Assembly: GCF_021325795.1 (NCBI RefSeq)
Contig: NZ_JAHPZX010000006.1
Span: 217,766 to 281,765, forward strand
Reading direction: 5' to 3'
DNA from: Bordetella sp. LUAb4
GTDB taxonomy: Bacteria > Pseudomonadota > Gammaproteobacteria > Burkholderiales > Burkholderiaceae_B
Length of the DNA stretch: 64,000 nt
Position 1 is the stretch's first letter; every line of letters begins with the position of its first letter. Under the pieces are notes generated by a model. It had not been told where the DNA came from, did not search any database, and was given only the letters and a program-made list of their open reading frames with translations. The translations under genes were made by a program, and so were the position numbers. Below are positions 16,254 through 29,591 of this stretch, piece by piece.

Positions 16254-18545
16254 TTAATCACCTGACTGCTCCGCCTCGGTCGCGGCCGACGGCGCGCCGG
16301 CCCCATCGCTGGCCCCTTTGGCCTCGCGCGCCTCATCGCCCTTGCGTTGCAGGAAGCCCAGCGCTTCGTTCAGCTCCCGCGTGCGGGCGAAGGGAGGCAG
16401 CCCGCGCCAGAGCCGCTTGCCGTAGCTTTTCTCGACCAGACGCCCGTCCCCCACCATCAGCACGCCCCAATCCGACATGGTGCGGATCAGGCGCCCCGCA
16501 CCCTGCTTCAGCGAGATCGCGGCTTCGGGCAACTGATATTCGGCGAAAGGATTGCCGCCACGTTCACGGCATTCACGCAGGCGCGCCTCGATCACGGGGT
16601 CGTCGGGCGGCGCGAAAGGCAGCTTGTCGATGGCCACCAGCGTCAGGATATCTCCGGGCAGGTCGATGCCTTCCCAGAAACTGGCGCTGCCCACCAGCAC
16701 CGGATGGGTCAGCGTGCGAAAGCGGTCCAGCAGTTCGCGCCGGGTGCTCTCGCCCTGGCGCAGCAGGGGCCATTCCACCCCGGCGCGATCGAACTCGTCT
16801 TCCAACAGGTTGGCGAAACGTTCCACCGCACGCAGCGTCGTGCACAGCACCAAAGCCCCGCCCGGGCTGGCGTGCAGCAAAGGCATCAGCGTTTCGACGA
16901 AGCGTTCCGCATAATTCGGCGCCTGCGGCTCCGGCAGGCCTTTGGGCACGAACAGCAGCCCTTGGTTGCCGTAATCGAAAGGCGACTCCCAATGCCCAGT
17001 CGTCGCGTCGCGCAGCCCCAGTTGCCGGGTGAAGTGGCCGAAATCGCCATGTACCGACAGCGTGGCCGAAGTCAGGATCCAGGCCTGCCCCGGCTTGCGG
17101 AAGCGCGAAAACGCCTGCGCCACCGACAGTGGCGCCGAATGCAGACGGACATGATGCAGGCCATGTTCGACCCAACGCACTGCCGGTCCCGTCCATTGCA
17201 GCTTGCCCAAGCTGGGAGCCGGCTTGCCGGCCGCATGGGCCGCGGCGGTCGCCGCATGGGCGGCGTCGGCGCGGTCGGCCGCATTGGCCGACCGTCGGGT
17301 CGCCCCTTCCAGCAGCTCGGCGGCCAGCGCTTCCTCGGCCCCCCGGGACATCTCCACCACGCCGTCGAGCGACGTCACGGAATCCTGTGAGGCGGCCCAG
17401 GCCGCCAGGATCTCGGCGTCATCGGGGCCATCATCGGCGCGCGGGCCGCCGGGCCGGGCGGGCGTCGCCCAACGCTTCAGGCGCACCAGCAGATCCGCGC
17501 CCAACCGGGCCGCCGCCATCAGGTCGGGATGCCTTTCAGCCACCTCGGTCAGGGCCTTGGTCACCGTCTTGATGGTGTTGGACAAGGCTTCCAGCGCGGC
17601 ATCGAATTCGTCCGCGTCGGGCATGGCTTCGAAGGTGGCCTTGCGGCCCGGCATGCGCTCGACGGCCGCACAGGCCAGGCGCAGCTCGCGCGCGGCGTGT
17701 TCGACCAGGCGGCCGGCGTCGCTCCAGTTGGTGGCTTCGCGCGCATAGGCCAGGCCCGCGGCCTCGGTGGCACGGCCGAAATCGAGGAATTGATGCGTGG
17801 AAACACTGCTGCCCAGGAAACGGGTAGCGGTATCAGGCAGTTGATGCGCTTCGTCGAAGACGACGGTATCGGCTTCGGGCAGCAGATCCGTCACGCCTTC
17901 CTCACGCAGCACCAGGTCGGCCATGAACAGCGCGTGGTTCACCACCACCACGTCGGCCTCCTGGGCCTGGCGCCGGGCCTTCACCACGAAACAGTCGCGA
18001 ATACGCGGGCACTCCTGGCCCAGGCAGTTTTCCCGGGTCGACGTCACGCGCGACCAGATGTCGGCATCTTCCGGCACCTGCGCCAGGTCGGCGCGGTCAC
18101 CGGTCTTGGTGTGCACCGCGAATTTCTGGATATGGCGCAGCTGGCTGACCTCGGCGCGCGATTTCAGCGCGCGCTCATCGCCCGACAGGCGATCCAGGTG
18201 ATAGTGGCACAGATAGTTGCCCCGCCCTTTCAGCAGGGCGGCCGTGATCGGCACGGCCAGTGCCGCGCGCACCCGGGGCAGGTCGCGGGAAAAAAGCTGG
18301 TCCTGCAGCGTACGGGTACCCGTGGACACCAGCACCTTGCCGCCGCCCAGGAAAGCCGGCACCAGATACGCCCACGTTTTCCCGATGCCGGTGCCCGCCT
18401 CGGCCACGAGCGTGCCCCGTTCCGCGATGGCGCGTTCGATGGCCTGAGCCAGCGCCACTTGCGACTCGCGCATGCGGTAGCCCGGCAGGGCGCGCGCCAG
18501 CGGGCCGTCCGGGGCGAAGAATTCGGAGATATCCAGGTCCAGCAT
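16254..18545 (-). CDS. dinG: DinG/YoaA-family ATP-dependent DNA helicase
   Basis: A 763-residue superfamily-2 helicase of the XPD-like, iron-sulfur group. The Walker A motif EAGTGIGKT ends at residue 57, and the DEAH box is VFDEAHQLPD. Cysteines for the 4Fe-4S cluster lie in GNYLCHYHL and ENCLGQECPRIRDCF. Later motifs include SATLS, SFWEGIDLPGD and QGAGRLIR. Such helicases act in repair and in removal of R-loops or stalled forks. By length and the QECPRIRDC form it may be YoaA rather than DinG. The ATG at 18545 (MLDLDISEFF) is chosen because the longer frame overlaps the divergent promoter region of tex. Confidence 0.88.
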   Translation of the reverse strand: MLDLDISEFFAPDGPLARALPGYRMRESQVALAQAIERAIAERGTLVAEAGTGIGKTWAYLVPAFLGGGKVLVSTGTRTLQDQLFSRDLPRVRAALAVPITAALLKGRGNYLCHYHLDRLSGDERALKSRAEVSQLRHIQKFAVHTKTGDRADLAQVPEDADIWSRVTSTRENCLGQECPRIRDCFVVKARRQAQEADVVVVNHALFMADLVLREEGVTDLLPEADTVVFDEAHQLPDTATRFLGSSVSTHQFLDFGRATEAAGLAYAREATNWSDAGRLVEHAARELRLACAAVERMPGRKATFEAMPDADEFDAALEALSNTIKTVTKALTEVAERHPDLMAAARLGADLLVRLKRWATPARPGGPRADDGPDDAEILAAWAASQDSVTSLDGVVEMSRGAEEALAAELLEGATRRSANAADRADAAHAATAAAHAAGKPAPSLGKLQWTGPAVRWVEHGLHHVRLHSAPLSVAQAFSRFRKPGQAWILTSATLSVHGDFGHFTRQLGLRDATTGHWESPFDYGNQGLLFVPKGLPEPQAPNYAERFVETLMPLLHASPGGALVLCTTLRAVERFANLLEDEFDRAGVEWPLLRQGESTRRELLDRFRTLTHPVLVGSASFWEGIDLPGDILTLVAIDKLPFAPPDDPVIEARLRECRERGGNPFAEYQLPEAAISLKQGAGRLIRTMSDWGVLMVGDGRLVEKSYGKRLWRGLPPFARTRELNEALGFLQRKGDEAREAKGASDGAGAPSAATEAEQSGD

Positions 18546-18706
18546 AGGGGGAGCAGTAAAAAATGAAGCGACAACGTGCAGACGTAGTCGCCAACCGCAA
18601 TGATACCGTTCCAGCGTGTATCTCGCGGTAAAAAGGGACAAAATCCCCCGCCGTGCAACTCAGCCCATGTTGAGCGTGTGGCACAATCCGCCTCTTGCCC
18701 ACGGGG

Positions 18707-18747
18707 CGTCCCGGGCGGCAAGCCCGCCCGGGACGGTTTTCTTTTTC
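18707..18747 (+). terminator. Terminator-like hairpin in the tex leader
   Basis: A perfect 12-bp stem (CGTCCCGGGCGG, 18707-18718, with 18724-18735) and a 5-base loop, followed by GTTTTCTTTTTCC. It lies between the dinG-tex divergent promoters and the tex start, 33 bases before the ATG, so it would be read as an intrinsic terminator inside the tex 5' leader. Confidence 0.65.
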
Positions 18748-18767
18748 CATTTTGTCGTTGTATCGAG

Positions 18768-21194
<2,427 letters not shown>

Positions 21195-21285
21195 GGCGGG
21201 GTTGCTCGCCAGCGGCGAGGCGATGACACTGTGCCAGTGCAGTGCCACAGCCGTGACGATGGCGCTGTCGCCAGTACGCATACGC

Positions 21286-21318
21286 AGGGAGATCTCAAAT
21301 TGAGATCTCCCTTTTTCA
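21286..21318. terminator. Terminator after tex
   Basis: A 13-bp near-perfect stem, AGGGAGATCTCAA with TTGAGATCTCCCT, followed by TTTTTC. It lies between tex and the convergent gene ending at 21376. Confidence 0.85.
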
Positions 21319-21375
21319 TTTCCGTTGCTGCGCTGGACGAGACTTTCTTCTCGATCTGGACATCGATCGCTACTG

Positions 21376-23643
21376 CTACGGCGAGTTCCTGGGGTCCCGG
21401 ATGCCAGCAGGCAGCGCGCCGTGTTCGCGGATGTACCTGTCCATCTGGCGCAGGGCCTCTTGCTGCCATACGTCCACGATGGCACGGGCAGCGTCACCGC
21501 CTACCCGCTCGATCAATATCGTCATATCCGCCCGCTGGACGGCCGTGAACGACTGCATCAGTGCCTGGCTATGCTCGGCGAGGTATTCGGCGGCTTCGGA
21601 TTGAGGCAGGCGCTGCAGCAAGGAGGTGACACTCGCCGCATCCACACTGGTAGGCGGCGCGCTGGGTTCGCGGGTATCCCTGGACACCTCGTACTGTCCT
21701 CGATCAAGCGCCTGGACCTTGGTCGATGGCGCATCCACACCGGCAGGTGGTGCGCCGCGCTCGTGGATGCTCCTGGGCGCCTCGCTCTGCACTCGTTCGA
21801 GCACCTGGACCTTGGTCAAAGGCGCATCGATACCCGCAGGTGCAGCACTGGGTTCACGGGCGTCGTTGGGCGCCTGGCGACTGCCGTCGGGCTGCCAGGC
21901 ATTCAAGATGGCGCGCGCGGCGCCGCCGCCTATCTTCCTGATCAATGGCTGCATCTCCGCACGCTGCACGGAAGTGAACGACTGGCCTAGCTCCTGATCA
22001 TGCTTGGCCAAGTACTCCGCCGCTTGGGCTCGGGGCAGGCGTTCCAACAAATAGGTAAGCGCGTCCAGACCCAAGGTCTTCGGCGGCACCTCCATGTAGG
22101 CGGCGGGACCAATTCTATCGCTGACGTCCGCGACCATTGCCTTGCGGGCCTCGGGCCGGGCGCCGAGAAACACGGCCGCATGCCGCGCCTGGTATTCCGC
22201 GGACTTGTACGCACCGACCCGCTGCGTGAAAGCCGGCAACCCGGACCAGCCCATCACCCATTCAGGGGGAGTGCGCATGCAGGTGTCAAGGTCGCTCTGC
22301 GCCAACGCCTCATTGATCACGCTGGGAAGTGGGCGGTCGTCAAAGCGGCTGCCTCGCCGCTGGGCCAACAGGTCGCCGACGTTAAGGGCGTCGGCTGACC
22401 ATTCACGGCGGTTTTCCCATGACGGCTGGCCGCCCACCGATGCCGGCACGACAGACTTCCACACCATGTCGCCGTAAGCCAGCATGTGGACAGACCCAAG
22501 ATCGGCATCCGACCAGCTTCCAAGATCCGCTATCCCAACTTCGTCGTTCAGCACCCCTAGCGGTTTCATGCTTGCAAGCACATCGACCGTCAACGCCGTT
22601 TTATCGCCGCGCAGCGTGTAGTTGCTCAGGCCCGTACTGTCGTCGAACCCATAGCGCAGAAAGGATGACACCTCGAACGCGTCCTCCTTGCCGAACATCG
22701 TCACGCCGACGCTCCTGGCCGCCGCGGTGACGCTCTCCCACACCGCTTCGGTCAGCTCCCCTTCCATGGCGATATTTTGGCTCCCCAACGCGTCGGTAAA
22801 CGACTGCATGCATTCTTCCGCCCAGTTCGACGCGATGCGATCGGGGGTCAATTGCTCGCACACGGCATGGAGATATCTGTCCACCTGGCCTTCGCTGAGA
22901 AAGTTGACGACGCGATCCTGGATCTCCGGCAATCCCAGGCTGGGCGCAAGTCGATTCCACGCTTCATTGACGATATGGACCTGGTTGCCGGCATTCATAT
23001 CGATCCCTGCCCGAAGCGCACCCACACGAGCAGGCGGAAAGTCCTTGCGTACCTGCTCTTCCAGCACCGCCATCGTTACCGCTTCCTTGATGCGCCACAG
23101 GCGTGCTTTGGCATCGTCCTGAGATGACATTGCCAGCCCGCGCACGCAGCGTTGCAGGTTGGCGAAAGCGCCTGGACCACAGACGGTGATGCCGGCCGAC
23201 AGATTTTCGATTGCCGCCAGCCGCGTATCGAGTGGGATGCGCGCGTCGTCCACCGCATTGCACAACTCCGTCAGCAACTGGGGAATATGTATATCGGCGA
23301 TCTCGTTGAAGGTGTCGAAATACGTGGGGTGCGCCAGCCAGTTGTCGCAGAACTGACTGGTATTCTGGTACACCGATTCGTTGTCCGCGCGGCCTCGTTC
23401 CCAGTAAAAGCCCACCAGCTTATCGAGATGGCGTACGGCGTCCTCTCTGAACATCACAAAGTCATCGGAAGCGCGGAAGGACTTGAAGTCGCCATACTTC
23501 GCCGCCGAATAGGTCACCCGCCACCCGTCGCCCACTGACGGGACGCCATCTCGCGGTTTCGACGCAGGCGCTACCACTGCATCGAGAGGTCCATATAACG
23601 CCGCGCTGAATAACGCGTTGCTGGTTGAATTCGTGATCGACAT
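21376..23643 (-). CDS. Large protein with C-terminal repeats, candidate effector
   Basis: A 755-residue protein that I do not recognise. There is no signal peptide or membrane helix, and the N terminus is Ser/Asn/Thr-rich (MSITNSTSNALFSAAL). Residues 100-330 are mostly helical with several Cys. The C-terminal third has two copies of a 56-residue unit, about 529-584 and 672-727 (LLERLPRAQAAEYLAKHDQE and LLQRLPQSEAAEYLAEHSQA, both ending GG.AARAI...WQ), joined by a linker made of about 28-residue repeats built on (A/P)PAG(I/V)DAP(L/S)TKVQ. Composition is like the PP2C effectors. The ATG at 23643 is used; a TTG 13 codons upstream is possible. A weak hrp-like sequence, GGAACA-N16-CAGTTT, lies about 145 bases upstream. 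Secretion and function are unproven. Confidence 0.6.
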   Translation of the reverse strand: MSITNSTSNALFSAALYGPLDAVVAPASKPRDGVPSVGDGWRVTYSAAKYGDFKSFRASDDFVMFREDAVRHLDKLVGFYWERGRADNESVYQNTSQFCDNWLAHPTYFDTFNEIADIHIPQLLTELCNAVDDARIPLDTRLAAIENLSAGITVCGPGAFANLQRCVRGLAMSSQDDAKARLWRIKEAVTMAVLEEQVRKDFPPARVGALRAGIDMNAGNQVHIVNEAWNRLAPSLGLPEIQDRVVNFLSEGQVDRYLHAVCEQLTPDRIASNWAEECMQSFTDALGSQNIAMEGELTEAVWESVTAAARSVGVTMFGKEDAFEVSSFLRYGFDDSTGLSNYTLRGDKTALTVDVLASMKPLGVLNDEVGIADLGSWSDADLGSVHMLAYGDMVWKSVVPASVGGQPSWENRREWSADALNVGDLLAQRRGSRFDDRPLPSVINEALAQSDLDTCMRTPPEWVMGWSGLPAFTQRVGAYKSAEYQARHAAVFLGARPEARKAMVADVSDRIGPAAYMEVPPKTLGLDALTYLLERLPRAQAAEYLAKHDQELGQSFTSVQRAEMQPLIRKIGGGAARAILNAWQPDGSRQAPNDAREPSAAPAGIDAPLTKVQVLERVQSEAPRSIHERGAPPAGVDAPSTKVQALDRGQYEVSRDTREPSAPPTSVDAASVTSLLQRLPQSEAAEYLAEHSQALMQSFTAVQRADMTILIERVGGDAARAIVDVWQQEALRQMDRYIREHGALPAGIRDPRNSP

Positions 23644-23808
23644 GCGGGCACCCGGTTCAAAGGTCCCGTTATAACGATGCAACCGCGGTAACGAAGCAGG
23701 AAATCAAAACAAACCGGACGAGAAACAACCGTGATCCCTCAAGGTTTTTCTTACAGTCTCCGACAAGGCCTCACCTGCTTCGTCGAAAAACTGTCAGAGG
23801 ATCCAATC

Positions 23809-24417
23809 ATGTTCCGATATCTGTTCGTGAAATCAGCCGCCGCTCTATTACTGGGAATGTGCCTGACGCCTGCTGCACGGGCTTCGCATGAGTACATCGT
23901 GACGATGGCAGCGTGGACTCTGCCGAGTGATCGATACATCATCGTCATTTTTCCACCTGAGGGCAATGCGCCTAACAGCGTATGCATGCAAACCTGGCGG
24001 GTACCATCGGCTCCTGCGCAGATCGGCATGGGCGAGTATTCCGACAGATACATTTGGGTAAAGATAGAGGATAAGGATTCATTCAGTTGCGCGGGGACAG
24101 AGAAATACAATACCTGGCGCTTCGAGATCCGCAACTACCCCGAGGGAGTGACGGTAGGAAGATCAATAAAATACGACGTGGTCGGACAGGGCAGGTTCCA
24201 GTTCTGGCATCGCAAGATAGGCACCATTTGGTATACCCAGATCATCGCCTTGAACGCCGACAAGGCAAACCCAAACGACGACCCTGCTTTTGTCTACAGA
24301 GCTACCTGCGGCAATCCACCGAACCCACCGGCGAATTGCCTTGGTGAAGACGTAATGGGAAAAGACGCGGCGGACCAGATATACGTCTATCTTGGATATC
24401 CCAAAAAGAAAAATTGA
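23809..24417 (+). CDS. Small secreted protein of unknown function
   Basis: A 202-residue precursor. Residues 1-26 look like a signal peptide (MFRYLFVKSAAALLLGMCLTP, then AARA before SHEY). The mature part is rich in Trp, Tyr and beta-prone stretches and holds four or five Cys (NSVCMQTW, SFSCAGTE, ATCGNPP, ANCLGED) that could form disulfides. No family was recognised. AGAGGA sits 7 bases before the ATG. It is divergent from the 755-residue gene with 165 bases between starts, and its codon use is more A/T-rich than that of its trpS-side neighbours, which suggests recent acquisition. Confidence 0.65.
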   Translation: MFRYLFVKSAAALLLGMCLTPAARASHEYIVTMAAWTLPSDRYIIVIFPPEGNAPNSVCMQTWRVPSAPAQIGMGEYSDRYIWVKIEDKDSFSCAGTEKYNTWRFEIRNYPEGVTVGRSIKYDVVGQGRFQFWHRKIGTIWYTQIIALNADKANPNDDPAFVYRATCGNPPNPPANCLGEDVMGKDAADQIYVYLGYPKKKN

Positions 24418-24438
24418 CAGCCCCCCGCCGGGCGCGAT

Positions 24439-25143
24439 TCAGATTTCCCAGGGCGGCGTGGTATTGAAAGTCACCGGCGCAAGTAGCAGAAAGCGGGCGA
24501 TAAGATCCGCGTGCTCTTTTGCCGTGATCAAGGCGGGAACCTGTTCGGGTTTGGCTTTGGGGCCGCGTTGGATGGCGGCGGAGAAAGGTTCGCGGGATGC
24601 GGCGCCCATCAGCAGCATGCCGGTCTGGCCCGGCAGCAGGGGCGCCAGGCGCATGATGTCGGCGCGCACGCATTGCGCGGCCGCGTCGATGTCGAAATCG
24701 TCGGTCAGGTGGCTGAGGTCGTGCAGGGTGTCCAGCAACTGGGCGCAGACGAAATCCTCGAAGCTGCCGTAGCGCATTTCGCTGTCGTCTTGGTCGTGCA
24801 AGACGACGCCGCAGCCGGTACCGCCGTCGACCAGGCGTATCAAGGCATACACATCGCCCGCGCCGGACATTCCGAATGGCAGGAAGGCATTGCCATGCTG
24901 GCTGGACGGCACCAGCCACTCTTCACACAAGGTGCGGGCCTCGTCCAGGCCGGTCCATTCGAAATCATAGGTACTGGCCAAGGCCGGTGGACGGCTTTGC
25001 AGGATGGCCTTGTAGTTGTCGCGGAAATCGTCCGGATAAACGGTCAAGCCGCGCTCGATGCAGTCGGCCAGGACCGGCGGGACCGCCACGCCGATTTCAT
25101 TGGCCAGTTCCCGGAAACCGGTGAGATCCTGCAACCCGCCCAT
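24439..25143 (-). CDS. SMI1/KNR4 (SUKH)-family protein
   Basis: A 234-residue cytosolic protein. The segments FRDNYKAILQSRPPAL, FLPFGMSGAGDVYALI, GCGVVLHDQDDSEMRYGSFEDFV and a following helix fit the SMI1/KNR4 (SUKH) fold: short helices, then FG/GD turns and a hydrophobic core with an S-F-E-F-type helix. Family members are often immunity proteins of polymorphic toxins, but many are housekeeping. The ATG at 25143 overlaps the trpS stop codon (TGATG), so it is translationally coupled to trpS. It ends 21 bases from the convergent secreted-protein gene. Confidence 0.65.
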   Translation of the reverse strand: MGGLQDLTGFRELANEIGVAVPPVLADCIERGLTVYPDDFRDNYKAILQSRPPALASTYDFEWTGLDEARTLCEEWLVPSSQHGNAFLPFGMSGAGDVYALIRLVDGGTGCGVVLHDQDDSEMRYGSFEDFVCAQLLDTLHDLSHLTDDFDIDAAAQCVRADIMRLAPLLPGQTGMLLMGAASREPFSAAIQRGPKAKPEQVPALITAKEHADLIARFLLLAPVTFNTTPPWEI

Positions 25144-26552
25144 CAAGCCGCCTGCAAGCTGGCCAGCGCGGCGCGCGTGGCTTGGGCGGCGGCATCGGCC
25201 GACTCCGCATCCAGGCCTGCCGGGCTGAAAGCGACAATCGCGCCGTCGACCTCGACGGCATAGCCTACCCGCTTGACGACTTCCGTAGCGTCCGCTTTAA
25301 CCGCGTCCGCCGGCGTCTCAGGGTTGGCCGAATAATTGGCCAACACCTTGACGCCCTCGCCTTGCAGGCGCTTCACCACCGCGCCCGCCTCCTTGGGATC
25401 GGCATAGGCCACCGACAGCAGCAATTCCACGCCCTCGGCCGACATCAGGCGGAAGCGGAACTTGCCATCCTCGTCGCGGAAGCTGACGAAGCGGGCGCTT
25501 TTCGCGGCAGCTTTCTTGCCCGCGCCCTTGGCCACCGCACTGCCACGCAGGGTCCGCAGACCGACCGCTTCGCGCACGCGCTCCATCAGCGGCGCAGCCA
25601 GCTTGCGCGCCTTCACGGCTCCCGCCAGCAGGATGTCTTCGATATCGTCCGGACGGGACATCAACGCGTCATAGCGCTCGCGCTTCTCCGCCAGTTCACG
25701 TTCCAAGCGATCGCACAGCGCCTGCTTGGCTTCGCCCCAGCCCATGCCCGCCAGCAGCGCGGCGCGGAATTCGGCCGACTCTTCATGCGTGGCGAAGGCG
25801 CGGAACAACGTGAACAGGTGGCTGTCGTCGGGATTCTTGGCTTCACCCGGCTGGCGTGAATCGGTGACGATGCGCATCACCGCCGCGCGCAGCGCCGCGG
25901 CACCGCCTTCGAACAGCGGAATGGTGTTGTTGTAGCTCTTGGACATCTTGCGGCCGTCCAGGCCCGGCAAGGTGGCCACTTCCTCGGCGATCACCACTTC
26001 GGGCAGCACGAAGTAGTCGCCCTTGTACGTGTGGTTGAAACGCTGGGCGATGTCGCGCGCCATTTCCAGATGCTGGATCTGGTCGCGGCCCACCGGCACC
26101 TTGTTGGCATTGAACATCAGGATGTCCGCGGCCATCAGCACCGGGTAGGAGAACAGGCCCATGGTGACGCCGTCGTCCGGCTCCACTCCCTTCTCGGTGT
26201 TCTGGTCCACCGAGGCCTTGTAGGCATGGGCGCGATTCATCAAGCCCTTGGGCGTGACGCACGTCAGAATCCAGCTGAGTTCGGGAATCTCGGGAATGTC
26301 GGATTGGCGGTAGAACGTCACCCGTTCCGGATCCAGTCCCGCCGCCAGCCAGGTCGCGGCGATTTCCAGGCGCGAACGGGACACGCGCACCGGGTCGTCC
26401 GCCTTGATCAGCGCGTGGTAATCCGCCAGGAAGTAGAACGCGTCGACCCCGGGCGAGGCGCTGGCCTCGATCGCCGGGCGCAGCGCGCCGGCATAGTTGC
26501 CGAGGTGGGGAGTACCGGTGGTGGTGATGCCGGTGAGGACGCGGGTGTTCAT
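25143..26552 (-). CDS. trpS: Tryptophanyl-tRNA synthetase
   Basis: A 469-residue class I aminoacyl-tRNA synthetase. HLGN (16-19) is the HIGH motif and KMSKS lies at 202-206; [11 protein letters not shown] and [18 protein letters not shown] are TrpS hallmarks. The enzyme is longer than the E. coli type (about 334) because of a C-terminal extension from about residue 350. This includes [24 protein letters not shown], similar to the YegP/DUF1508 fold, as in other betaproteobacterial long-form TrpS. The start MNTRVLTGI fits the family. Confidence 0.95.
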   Translation of the reverse strand: MNTRVLTGITTTGTPHLGNYAGALRPAIEASASPGVDAFYFLADYHALIKADDPVRVSRSRLEIAATWLAAGLDPERVTFYRQSDIPEIPELSWILTCVTPKGLMNRAHAYKASVDQNTEKGVEPDDGVTMGLFSYPVLMAADILMFNANKVPVGRDQIQHLEMARDIAQRFNHTYKGDYFVLPEVVIAEEVATLPGLDGRKMSKSYNNTIPLFEGGAAALRAAVMRIVTDSRQPGEAKNPDDSHLFTLFRAFATHEESAEFRAALLAGMGWGEAKQALCDRLERELAEKRERYDALMSRPDDIEDILLAGAVKARKLAAPLMERVREAVGLRTLRGSAVAKGAGKKAAAKSARFVSFRDEDGKFRFRLMSAEGVELLLSVAYADPKEAGAVVKRLQGEGVKVLANYSANPETPADAVKADATEVVKRVGYAVEVDGAIVAFSPAGLDAESADAAAQATRAALASLQAA

Positions 26553-26680
26553 GGCGGCAGTTCGCGAAGGAAGCAGGAAAGGCCGTAGTTTAACGTGCCC
26601 GCCTATCTGCCCATCGCCGCGCCTGCTCGCCTACCCGCCTATCTGCCTACTTTGCACAAAGCGCTGCCATACAGCGCTAA

Positions 26681-27781
26681 CTACAGCGCCACCGTATCCC
26701 GCCGATTCGACTCCAGGTACTCCTTGGACTGCATCTCCAGGATGCGCGACACCGTACGGTGGAATTCGTTGGACAGCGTGCCTTCGGTATAGATCTGTTC
26801 AGGCTCCACCGCCGCCGACATGATCAGCTTGACGCGATGGTCGTAGAACACGTCGATCAACCACGTGAAGCGGCGCGCCTCGGACGCATGGCGCGGCTCC
26901 AGCTTGGGCACGCCAGACAGGATCACGGCCTGGAAGCGGCTGGCCAGTTCCAGATAATCGTTCTGCGACCGCGGCCCGCCGCACAGCGTCGCGAAATCGA
27001 ACCACACCACGCTGCCGGCCAGGGCCACGCAGCGGATCTCGCGATGCTCGATATGCAGCACGGGCTCTTCGCGCGGCCGGTCCGCCAGGCTGTTGAAGGC
27101 GGACTCCAGCGCATCCTCGGCCGGCTTGTCCAGCGGACAGTGGTAGGACTTCACCTGTTCCAGCGTGCGGCGCCGGTAGTCGACACCGGCATCGACGTTG
27201 AGAATATCCATGCGCGCCTCGATCAGCTCGATGGCCGGCAGAATGCGCTCGCGATACAAGGCATCGGGATACAGCGTCTTGGGCTCGTAGTTCGACGTCA
27301 TGACGAAGGACACGCCGTACTCGAACAGCTTGAGCAACAGCCGGTGCAGGATCATGGCGTCGGCCACGTCCGACACGTGGAACTCGTCGAAGCAGACCAG
27401 CCGGTAGCGTTTGGAAATGCGCCGCGCCACTTCATCCAGCGGATCGGCCATGCCCTTCACTTCCTGCATCTCGCGATGCACGCTGCGCATGAACTCGTGA
27501 AAGTGCACACGCGTCTTGCGCATCACCGGCACGGTGGCGTAGAAGGCGTCCATCAGGAAGCTCTTGCCGCGCCCCACCCCGCCCCACAAATAGACGCCGC
27601 GCGGCACCTCGGGGCGATTCAGCAGCTTCTTCAGCTTGCTCGACCGCATGGCCTTGAAGGACACCCAGTCGTCGTAATACTTCTGCAGCCGGTCGACCGC
27701 CCGTTGCTGGGCATCGTCGGGCTGGAAGCCGCGTTCGGACAGGGCCTGCTGGTAGTACTCGCGTACGTTCATGGAATTCAT
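26681..27781 (-). CDS. zapE: Cell division protein ZapE (AFG1-like ATPase)
   Basis: A 366-residue AFG1-family P-loop ATPase. The Walker A motif GGVGRGKS is at 67-74 and Walker B is RLVCFDEFHVSD. Further motifs are VMTSNYEPKTLYPDAL and RRFTWLIDVFYDH. In E. coli ZapE acts at the constricting Z-ring under stress. The start at 27781 (MNSMNVREYYQQAL) is followed by a second ATG three codons later, so either is possible. It is in line with odhL-odhB-odhA but 176 bases away. Its clustering with the 2-oxoglutarate dehydrogenase genes is common in Burkholderiales. Confidence 0.93.
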   Translation of the reverse strand: MNSMNVREYYQQALSERGFQPDDAQQRAVDRLQKYYDDWVSFKAMRSSKLKKLLNRPEVPRGVYLWGGVGRGKSFLMDAFYATVPVMRKTRVHFHEFMRSVHREMQEVKGMADPLDEVARRISKRYRLVCFDEFHVSDVADAMILHRLLLKLFEYGVSFVMTSNYEPKTLYPDALYRERILPAIELIEARMDILNVDAGVDYRRRTLEQVKSYHCPLDKPAEDALESAFNSLADRPREEPVLHIEHREIRCVALAGSVVWFDFATLCGGPRSQNDYLELASRFQAVILSGVPKLEPRHASEARRFTWLIDVFYDHRVKLIMSAAVEPEQIYTEGTLSNEFHRTVSRILEMQSKEYLESNRRDTVAL

Positions 27782-27957
27782 GGGCCCAAGGGCAGCCCGA
27801 CGTCACAAAAGAAAAGGGAGCGAGCCATGACAACCCGCCCCCCGGATTACGTCACCCGGGCATCACCCTGGTGCGCGCATCTGATAACGTCCCCCGAGCC
27901 GGCCGTCCCGCATGCGTATCGCACCGGAACCGCCCGCGCCCGGGGCGCGCCCCGTCA

Positions 27958-29385
<1,428 letters not shown>

Positions 29386-29467
29386 GCTGTTCTCGCTAGA
29401 GGAGGCGGACGGCGGAATAAGCACACGCCCCGCCCGGGTGAAAGAAGGCGCCGGTCAAACCGGCTGG

Positions 29468-29591
29468 CCGGCACGCTCACAGGGACGAATCGACATAGGG
29501 ATCGATTGCCGGGATGCGCGAACCGCGCGCATCCCTGGGCGTGCCGGCTGCCGGCCCTTGCCGGGACGATCCAGGCAAGAGGCCGGCAGCG
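29468..29591 (-). other. Two stable intercistronic hairpins between odhB and odhL
   Basis: The first has an inner 10-bp stem (GGGATGCGCG, 29511-29520, with 29526-29535) inside an outer stem (about 29470-29479 with 29539-29548). The second pairs GCTGCCGGCC-type bases near 29547 with those ending near 29591. No T tract follows, so they look like mRNA processing or stabilising structures. Confidence 0.6.

Noticed and set aside
16223..18566. Long open frames on the plus strand opposite dinG
   Set aside because: They are high-GC antisense frames with Arg/Ala/Pro-rich, domain-free products; the minus-strand helicase explains the region.
23788..23815. hrp-box-like GGAACA-N16-CAGTTT on the minus strand before the 755-residue gene
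   Set aside because: The -10 half misses two of four conserved bases and the element lies on the start codon of the divergent gene; mentioned only as a weak possibility.
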